NCBI RefSeq assembly: GCF_000829455.1
Contig: NZ_JXAK01000013.1
Coordinates: 1 to 64,000 of the forward strand
Source: Gordoniibacillus kamchatkensis
GTDB taxonomy: Bacteria > Bacillota > Bacilli > Paenibacillales > NBRC-103111
DNA: 64,000 nt
Direction of reading: 5' to 3'
In this document: positions 58,578-64,000 of the stretch, piece by piece
Layout: each line of letters opens with the position of its first letter
Numbering within the stretch: the first letter of the stretch is position 1
Notes under the pieces: generated by a model
Database searches by the model: none
The model's input: the letters and a program-made list of their open reading frames with translations, nothing else
What the model was told of the DNA's origin: nothing
Made by a program: the position numbers and the translations under genes

Positions 58578-58961
58578 CTAGTCGGCCGACTCGGCACCGT
58601 CGCTTGCGTTGTCTGCCGCCTCCGCGCCGTCATCTGCGTTGTCTGCCGCCTCCGCGCCGTCATCTGCGTCATCTGCCGCGTCCGCATCGTCTGCGCCTTC
58701 ATCTGTTTCCGCATCCGGCTCCGCTTCGTCTCCGCCATCCCCATCCCCGTCGGCGTCCGCTTCCCTGTCGGCATCGCCTTCTCCGCTGTCGCCGTCCGCC
58801 GCCGCGCTATCTTCCCCGGCTTCGTCCGCTTCGCTGCCTCCCTCTTCGCCGCCGCCCTCTTCGCCGGCCTCGCCGCCTGCGCTGTCGTCTGCCTCGTCCG
58901 CTTCTTCTTCCAGCCAAACGACGAGATCTTCCTGTTCTTGTCCTACCGCTGCTTCGTTCAT
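58578..58961 (-). CDS. Extremely acidic low-complexity protein
   Basis: A 127-residue protein made almost wholly of Asp, Glu, Ala and Gly, with a WLEEEADEADDSAGGEAGEE start region and decapeptide repeats (DDGAEAADNA twice, then SDGAESAD) at the end. No Lys and only a single Arg. The frame is real by context: AAGGAGGAAG sits directly before ATG 58961 and a bidirectional terminator lies past the stop. No family is recognised; the function may be polyanionic (binding metals or basic proteins). The repeat-bearing end appears prone to expansion. Confidence 0.65.
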   Translation of the reverse strand: MNEAAVGQEQEDLVVWLEEEADEADDSAGGEAGEEGGGEEGGSEADEAGEDSAAADGDSGEGDADREADADGDGDGGDEAEPDAETDEGADDADAADDADDGAEAADNADDGAEAADNASDGAESAD

Positions 58962-59163
58962 GCAACTTCCTCCTTATCGAATGTGCGAAGGTCATCTTCG
59001 CGTTACCATATATATGATGAAAGGGTTTACATATGCTTCGTGATGAAACTGTAAAAGACCTTCCAATTATGTAACGTAATTGTAACCTTGTTTTCATGTG
59101 GCGTTAATGTTACTCGGCTATAATAACAATCGACCCCCTTTTCAATATAGAATCACGCTGGAA

Positions 59164-59198
59164 GGCCTGCAGCTCGGAGCTGCGGGCCGATTTTTTTT
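59164..59198 (+). terminator. Orphan terminator-like hairpin
   Basis: GGCC-TGCAGCT-CGG-AGCTGCG-GGCC followed by GAT8. It lies between the acidic-protein start and the HxlR gene, with no plus-strand gene before it. It may end a short RNA or attenuate transcription. The rest of 58962-59329 shows nothing else. Confidence 0.65.
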
Positions 59199-59258
59199 GC
59201 ACTCGGGCATAGGGGATAGGCAGGCGTGAAATGCTAATCCGGGCGAGGCGCAAAACAC

Positions 59259-59287
59259 TTACTTTTCCCAAGTTCCTATGGTAGAAT
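59259..59287 (+). promoter_or_regulatory. promoter of the HxlR gene
   Basis: TTACTT (59259-59264), 17-bp spacer, TAGAAT (59282-59287), 42 bp before ATG 59330. Confidence 0.45.
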
Positions 59288-59329
59288 GAAGCTACGTACG
59301 AAGCATTACGCCCGAGGGAGTGGACTGAC

Positions 59330-59647
59330 ATGGGAGACCATCAAGATTTGCAGCTGTGCCCGAAATTCGAATCCGCGTTCGAGCTGCTCGGCAAAAGATG
59401 GACGGGACTCATCATCAGAGTGCTGCTGAGCGGGCCGAAGCGCTTCAAAGACATTTCCGATCTGATTCCGAGCATGAGCGATCGGATGCTGTCGGAACGG
59501 TTCAAAGAGATGGAAGCCGCCGGCATCCTTGTTCGCCACGTATATCCGGAAACGCCGGTGCGGATCGAATACGAGCTGACGGAAAAGGGCAAGGGCCTGG
59601 CGCCGGCGATGGAAGAGCTTCAGAAGTGGGCGGACCGCTACGCCTGA
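59330..59647 (+). CDS. HxlR family transcriptional regulator
   Basis: A 105-residue winged-helix regulator. It has the HxlR signature CPKFESAFELLGKRWTGLII, then FKDISDLIPSMSDRMLSERF and VYPETPVRIEYELTEKGKGL. The N-terminal Cys is the residue that senses thiol-reactive compounds in several family members. No obvious target lies next to it; hisS follows with its own promoter. ATG after GAGGGAGTG. Confidence 0.88.
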   Translation: MGDHQDLQLCPKFESAFELLGKRWTGLIIRVLLSGPKRFKDISDLIPSMSDRMLSERFKEMEAAGILVRHVYPETPVRIEYELTEKGKGLAPAMEELQKWADRYA

Positions 59648-59662
59648 CCCGATAAGCCTGAC

Positions 59663-59691
59663 TTGACACGGACTGACAAGTTCATTAGAAT
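59663..59691 (+). promoter_or_regulatory. promoter of the T-box-hisS-aspS unit
   Basis: TTGACA (59663-59668), 17-bp spacer, TAGAAT (59686-59691). A near-consensus sigma-A promoter just upstream of the T-box leader. Confidence 0.7.
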
Positions 59692-59699
59692 AGCTAGTA

Positions 59700-60030
59700 A
59701 TGTAAAAGCATTCATTCACTGATCCGTTGAAGGGATGAAGTAGTTCGCCTTCGCTTATGCAGAGAGGGAAGCCGCAGGCTGCAAGCTTCCTTAAGCCGAA
59801 CCGAACGAAGGACCTCCCGGAGGACGTGCGGGGAAACGCTAGCGCCATCATGACACAAGGGCGCCGGTGCAGTAGCCGTATCGCGTATGGCGGGCGTTAA
59901 CCGCGGCAAGAGCGGAGCGGCAAATCGGCAATGGCAAGATGCTCCGAATGCGGGTGGTACCGCGGGTGATGAACGGTTGTTCCATCTCTCGTCCCTAGCA
60001 ATTACGCTTGGGGCGGGAGATTTTTTCATT
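59700..60030 (+). promoter_or_regulatory. T-box leader upstream of hisS
   Basis: A leader of about 330 bases. The conserved T-box GGGTGGTACCGCGG is at 59953-59966, and the competing terminator stem ATCTCTCGTCCC ... GGGCGGGAGATTTTTT ends near 60027. GATGAAGTAG near 59735 resembles the Stem I AGTA region. Uncharged tRNA would favour the antiterminator. The specifier codon could not be assigned by eye; His is expected from the gene. Confidence 0.88.
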
Positions 60031-60048
60031 TATCGGAGGTGGTAGAAA

Positions 60049-61302
60049 ATGAGCATGCAAAAGCCGACAGGAACACAGGATTTGCTGCCGGGCGAAGTGG
60101 AGAAATGGCAGTTGATCGAGGAGAAAGCGCGCGACGTGTGCCGCCGTTTTCATTATAAAGAGATCCGCACCCCGATTTTCGAGCATACGGAGCTGTTCGT
60201 CCGCGGCGTCGGCGAGACGACGGACATCGTCGAGAAAGAAATGTACACGTTCCAGGACAAGGGCAACCGCAGTCTTTCGCTGCGCCCCGAAGGCACGGCC
60301 GGCGTCGTGCGCGCCTATGCCGAGAACAAACTGTACGGCGATCCGGACATCAGCAAGCTGTATTACGTCGGACCGATGTTCCGCTACGAGCGGCCGCAAG
60401 CCGGGAGGTACCGGCAGTTCCACCAGTTCGGGGCGGAAGTGTTCGGTTCCACCGATCCGGGGCTTGACGCGGAAGTCATCGCGCTCGGCTACGCGATTTA
60501 CAAAGAAATCGGGCTGCGGGACGTGACGGTGGAGATCAATTCCGTCGGCACGCCGGAAATTCGCGCGGTGTACCGTACGAAGCTGCAGGAATATTTGAAG
60601 CCGATGCTCGGCGAGCTGTGCCGCGACTGCCAGTCGCGCTACGAGCGCAACCCGATGCGGGTGCTCGACTGCAAAGTCGACCAGCACCGGTTCGCGGATG
60701 CGCCGTCGGTGATCGACTATTTGGACGATGAAGCTGCGGCGCACTTTACCAAAGTTCAATCCTATTTGACGGCGATGGACATTCCGTTCCGCCTCAATCC
60801 CCGCCTCGTGCGCGGCCTCGATTACTATACGCACACCGCGTTCGAGTTTAAAGCGGCGGGCATCGGAGCGATCGATACGATCGGCGGCGGCGGCCGCTAC
60901 AACGGGCTCGTCGGCGAAGTCGGGGGACCGGACCAGCCTGGCGTCGGGTTCGGCCTCGGCCTTGAGCGCATTTTGCTCGTGCTGGCGGCGCAAGGCGTCG
61001 AGCTGCCGGCAGAGCCGCAGCTGGACGTATACCTTATCGCGCTCGGCGACGCCGCGGAAGCGGAAGCGGTGCGGCTAGCGTATGAGCTGCGCGGCGCCGG
61101 GCTCAAAGTCGACAAAGATTATACGGGACGCAAGATGAAAGCCCAGATGAAATCGGCGGACCGTTTTGCCGCGCGGTATGCGGCGATTCTTGGCGACGAC
61201 GAGCTGGCGCAAGGCGTCATTACCGTCAAAACGCTCGCTACCGGCGAACAGACGGCGGTGCCGCTCGGCGAACTGGCGAATTATGTGAAAGCTAACCAAT
61301 AG
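60049..61302 (+). CDS. hisS: Histidyl-tRNA synthetase
   Basis: A 417-residue class II synthetase. Motif 1 region is [20 protein letters not shown], motif 2 is [20 protein letters not shown], the histidine A motif is [15 protein letters not shown], and motif 3 is [13 protein letters not shown]. An anticodon-binding C-terminal domain follows. ATG after CGGAGGTGG. Controlled by the T-box upstream and followed 22 bp later by aspS. Confidence 0.97.
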   Translation: MSMQKPTGTQDLLPGEVEKWQLIEEKARDVCRRFHYKEIRTPIFEHTELFVRGVGETTDIVEKEMYTFQDKGNRSLSLRPEGTAGVVRAYAENKLYGDPDISKLYYVGPMFRYERPQAGRYRQFHQFGAEVFGSTDPGLDAEVIALGYAIYKEIGLRDVTVEINSVGTPEIRAVYRTKLQEYLKPMLGELCRDCQSRYERNPMRVLDCKVDQHRFADAPSVIDYLDDEAAAHFTKVQSYLTAMDIPFRLNPRLVRGLDYYTHTAFEFKAAGIGAIDTIGGGGRYNGLVGEVGGPDQPGVGFGLGLERILLVLAAQGVELPAEPQLDVYLIALGDAAEAEAVRLAYELRGAGLKVDKDYTGRKMKAQMKSADRFAARYAAILGDDELAQGVITVKTLATGEQTAVPLGELANYVKANQ

Positions 61303-61324
61303 ATGCGAAGGGGATGCTCAAACT

Positions 61325-63103
61325 ATGATGCTTAAAACTCACAATTGCGGCACGCTGACGAAAGCGAACGTCGGCGAAACGGTTACTCTGAACGGCTGGG
61401 TGCAGCGCCGCCGCGACCTCGGCGGGGTGCTGTTCATCGATTTGCGCGACCGCTCCGGCATCGTCCAGATCGTGTTCAACCCGGACTTTTCCGGCGAAGC
61501 GCTGGCAATCGCCGACCGCGCCCGCAGCGAATACGTGCTGGCGGTCAAAGGCGGGGTCGTCCTGCGCGACCCGGATACGGTCAACCCGAATCTGGACACC
61601 GGCGAGATCGAAGTGCGCGTTACCGAGATCGAAATCATGAACGCCGCCAAAACGCCGCCGTTCTTCATCGAAGACGGCGTCGAAGTTGACGAGTCGGTGC
61701 GCCTCAAATACCGCTACCTCGACTTGCGCCGCCCAGAAATGCAGCGCACGCTCATGCTCCGTTCCAAAGCGGCGAAGCTGTTCCGCAACTTCCTTGACGA
61801 GAACGGCTTTATCGAGGTTGAAACGCCGATCTTGACAAAGAGCTCCCCGGAAGGAGCGCGCGACTACCTCGTCCCGAGCCGGGTGCATCCGGGCGAATTT
61901 TTCGCGCTGCCGCAGTCGCCGCAAATTTATAAGCAGCTGCTCATGGTGTCGGGCCTGGAGCGGTACTACCAGATCGCCCGCTGCTTCCGCGACGAGGATT
62001 TGCGCGCCGACCGCCAGCCGGAGTTCACTCAGGTGGACATCGAGACATCGTTCTTTTCGCGCGATCAGCTGCTCGATCTGATGGAAGAGCTCGTCGTCAA
62101 GCTGATGAAGGAGACGGCCGGCGTCGACATCGAGCGCCCGTTCCAGCGGCTCACTTATGCCGATGCGATGGGCAAATACGGTTCGGATAAGCCGGACCTG
62201 CGCTTCGGCCTCGAGCTGGTCGACGTCAGCGACCTCGTAGCGAACAGCGGCGTGAAGGTGTTCGCGCAAATCGTCGCCGGCGGCGGCGAAGTGAAGGCGA
62301 TCAACGCCAAAGGCTGCGCCCATTGGAGCCGCAAGGAGCTTGACGATTTGACTCCGTTTGCGGCGCGCTACGGCGGCAAAGGGCTCGCTTATATCGTCGT
62401 GAAGGACGGCGAGTGGAAAGGGCCGATCGTGAAGTTTTTCAGCGAGGAAGAGATCGCGGCGCTGCGCGACCGCCTCGGCGCCGAGGAAGGCGACGTACTG
62501 CTGTTCTCCGCCGACAAGAAGAAAGTTGTCGCCGACGTTCTCGGCAACTTGCGCCTGAAAATCGGCAAAGAGCTCGGCCTGATCGACGAGTCCGTGTTCA
62601 AGTTCGCTTGGGTCGTCGACTTCCCGCTGCTCGGCTGGGAGGAAGACGACAAGCGCTGGGTGGCGGAGCACCATCCGTTCACCCGTCCGGTGGAAGAGGA
62701 CATTCCTTACTTCGACACCGACCCGGGACGCATCCGCGCTCAGGCGTACGACCTCGTGCTGAACGGCTATGAAGTGGGCGGCGGCTCGATGCGGATTTAC
62801 AAGCGCGACGTGCAGGAGAAAATGTTCGCGGCGCTCGGCTTCAGCCAGGAAGAAGCGCACGATAAGTTCGGCTTCCTGCTCGACGCGTTCGAATACGGCA
62901 CCCCGCCGCACGGCGGCATCGCCTTCGGCTTCGACCGGCTCGTCATGCTGATCGCCGGCCGCACGAACTTGCGCGAGACGATCGCCTTCCCGAAAACGGC
63001 CAGCGCAACCGACCTGCTCATGGACGCTCCGGGCACGGTCGACGACAAGCAGCTGGAGCAGCTGGCGATCCGCGTCGCGCTCAAGCAGCCGGCGGGCAAG
63101 TAG
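61325..63103 (+). CDS. aspS: Aspartyl-tRNA synthetase
   Basis: A 592-residue bacterial-type AspRS. An N-terminal OB anticodon-binding domain ([20 protein letters not shown]) precedes the catalytic core with [20 protein letters not shown] and [20 protein letters not shown], a GAD insertion domain (about 290-410) and motif 3 ([20 protein letters not shown]). Normal length. Probably under the same T-box as hisS. Confidence 0.97.
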   Translation: MMLKTHNCGTLTKANVGETVTLNGWVQRRRDLGGVLFIDLRDRSGIVQIVFNPDFSGEALAIADRARSEYVLAVKGGVVLRDPDTVNPNLDTGEIEVRVTEIEIMNAAKTPPFFIEDGVEVDESVRLKYRYLDLRRPEMQRTLMLRSKAAKLFRNFLDENGFIEVETPILTKSSPEGARDYLVPSRVHPGEFFALPQSPQIYKQLLMVSGLERYYQIARCFRDEDLRADRQPEFTQVDIETSFFSRDQLLDLMEELVVKLMKETAGVDIERPFQRLTYADAMGKYGSDKPDLRFGLELVDVSDLVANSGVKVFAQIVAGGGEVKAINAKGCAHWSRKELDDLTPFAARYGGKGLAYIVVKDGEWKGPIVKFFSEEEIAALRDRLGAEEGDVLLFSADKKKVVADVLGNLRLKIGKELGLIDESVFKFAWVVDFPLLGWEEDDKRWVAEHHPFTRPVEEDIPYFDTDPGRIRAQAYDLVLNGYEVGGGSMRIYKRDVQEKMFAALGFSQEEAHDKFGFLLDAFEYGTPPHGGIAFGFDRLVMLIAGRTNLRETIAFPKTASATDLLMDAPGTVDDKQLEQLAIRVALKQPAGK

Positions 63104-63116
63104 GAGGCTTACGCAT

Positions 63117-63869
63117 ATGACGCTTCATCAGTTTTCCAGAACGGAGCTGGCTATCGGTCCGGAGGGGCTCGACGTCATGAAGCGGAGCACGGTCGCCGTG
63201 CTCGGCATCGGCGGCGTCGGCTCGATCGCAGCCGAGGCGCTGGCGCGAAACGGCGTCGGACGCATCGTGATGATCGACAAGGATGTCGTCGACATCACCA
63301 ACATCAACCGGCAAATTCATGCGCTCACGACGACTGTCGGGCAGCCTAAGGCTGACCTGATGCGCGACCGGATCAAGCTGATCAACCCGGATTGCGACGC
63401 CGTCTCGCTGCGCATGTTCTACACGGAAGAAACGTACGAGAAGCTGTTCGAATACCCGCTCGACTACGTGCTGGACGCATCGGACACGATCTCGTACAAA
63501 ATTCACCTGATCAAACAGTGTCTGGCGCGCCGGATTCCGCTCATCTCCAGCATGGGCGCCGCCAACAAAATGGATCCGACCCGCTTCAAGGTCGCGGACA
63601 TTTCCAAGACGTCGATGGATCCGATGGCCCGCGTCATCCGCCAGAAGCTGCGCAAAGAAGGGATTGCGAAAGGCGTCAAGGTTGTATTCTCGACCGAGGA
63701 GCCGGTAAAGCCGCGCGAAGACGTGACGCAGCGCATCGTGCCCGAGAACGCGCCGGAATTCCGCAAGGCGCAGCAGCCGCCGGCGAGCAACTCGTTCGTG
63801 CCGCCGGTTGTCGGGCTCATTATGGTCAGCGTTGCCGTCCGCGACCTGCTCGCCAAGGCGGGGCTGTAA
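63117..63869 (+). CDS. tcdA: tRNA threonylcarbamoyladenosine dehydratase TcdA
   Basis: A 250-residue E1-like (ThiF/MoeB fold) ATPase that cyclises t6A37 to ct6A in tRNA. The ATP-binding glycine loop is VLGIGGVGSIAAEALARNGV. DVVDITNINRQIHAL and DASDTISYKIHLIKQCLARR are family features, and SMGAANKMDPTRFKVADISK follows. B. subtilis YrvM lies at the same place after aspS. ATG after GGAGG. A strong terminator follows. Confidence 0.93.
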   Translation: MTLHQFSRTELAIGPEGLDVMKRSTVAVLGIGGVGSIAAEALARNGVGRIVMIDKDVVDITNINRQIHALTTTVGQPKADLMRDRIKLINPDCDAVSLRMFYTEETYEKLFEYPLDYVLDASDTISYKIHLIKQCLARRIPLISSMGAANKMDPTRFKVADISKTSMDPMARVIRQKLRKEGIAKGVKVVFSTEEPVKPREDVTQRIVPENAPEFRKAQQPPASNSFVPPVVGLIMVSVAVRDLLAKAGL

Positions 63870-63884
63870 AGGAATCTGCAATGT

Positions 63885-63930
63885 AAAAAAGGTACCTTAA
63901 ACGCGGTGAGGGTTTAAGGTACCTTTTTTT
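63885..63930 (+). terminator. Terminator after tcdA
   Basis: AAAAAAGGTACCTTAAAC-GCGGTGAGG-GTTTAAGGTACCTTTTTTT, a perfect 12-bp-plus stem, potentially bidirectional. Nothing recognisable in 63931-64000. Confidence 0.9.
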
Positions 63931-64000
63931 AGAAAATAGTATTATTGCCGTTCCGTCAACCGTTACTTAAGGTCGAAACGGTCTGCATTCATGACCTTGA

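Noticed and set aside
58562-59043. Plus-strand Ser/Ala/Pro-rich ORFs opposite the acidic protein
   Set aside because: Shadow frames of the repeat. Only the minus frame has a strong ribosome site and terminator.

Overview
The window looks like a chromosome segment of a high-GC, endospore-forming member of the Paenibacillaceae (Paenibacillus-like Bacillota). Three things point there. The gene order from maf to tcdA follows the Bacillus subtilis order maf-radC-mreBCD-minCD-spoIVFAB-rplU-prp-rpmA-spo0B-obg-pheBA ... safA-bofC-ruvAB-queA-tgt-yajC-yrzE-yrbG-spoVB-comN-secDF-recJ-apt-relA-dtd-hisS-aspS-tcdA. Sporulation genes are frequent. Traits absent from B. subtilis are present (RuvC, an RNase E/G family protein, an S-layer-homology amidase).

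Layout. 1-1.1 kb (minus): cell-wall amidase running off the left edge. 1.2-4.5 kb: DUF4321 protein, then maf split by a 1.9 kb AT-rich insert carrying a TIR-like/deoxyribosyltransferase-like gene and a complete divergent maf, then an Rrf2 regulator. 4.7-10.9 kb: radC and the cell-shape/division operon mreBCD-minCD-rodA. 11.5-18 kb: spoIVFAB, RNase G, rplU-prp-rpmA, spo0B, obg. 19-25 kb: pheB, then hom-thrC-thrB-pheA-ilvE (threonine, phenylalanine and branched-chain amino acids). 25-28.4 kb: a TetR/MFS efflux pair, probably accessory. 28.5-37.8 kb: safA-like, bofC, ruvCAB, a SpoIID-like protein, queA, tgt, yajC. 38-47.6 kb: membrane proteins, spoVB, comN, secD, secF, a cation transporter. 47.8-55.8 kb: recJ-apt-relA-dtd and hemZ. 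56-64 kb: a membrane-anchored flavoprotein, a very acidic protein, an HxlR regulator, T-box-hisS-aspS-tcdA.

The most unusual feature is the insert in maf. Joining position 2009 to 3888, that is, removing 1878 bp between two copies of AAGCCGG, restores a 216-codon maf exactly in frame. The insert therefore broke the host gene and supplied its own full-length replacement beside a nucleotide-enzyme-like gene.

The intergenic DNA is also structured. Four-palindrome elements with a 51/73/51-bp layout occur at 18.2, 38.2 and 58.2 kb, always between convergent genes. Five copies of a 130-170 bp hairpin element and two AATTGC-rich patches are also present.

Twelve apparent one-base deletions, all in short homopolymers and mostly in conserved or essential genes (mreD, minD, obg, spo0B, pheA, comN and others), suggest sequencing or assembly error rather than real gene decay. 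Those genes are annotated at full length with the break noted. No rRNA, tRNA or CRISPR array was seen.
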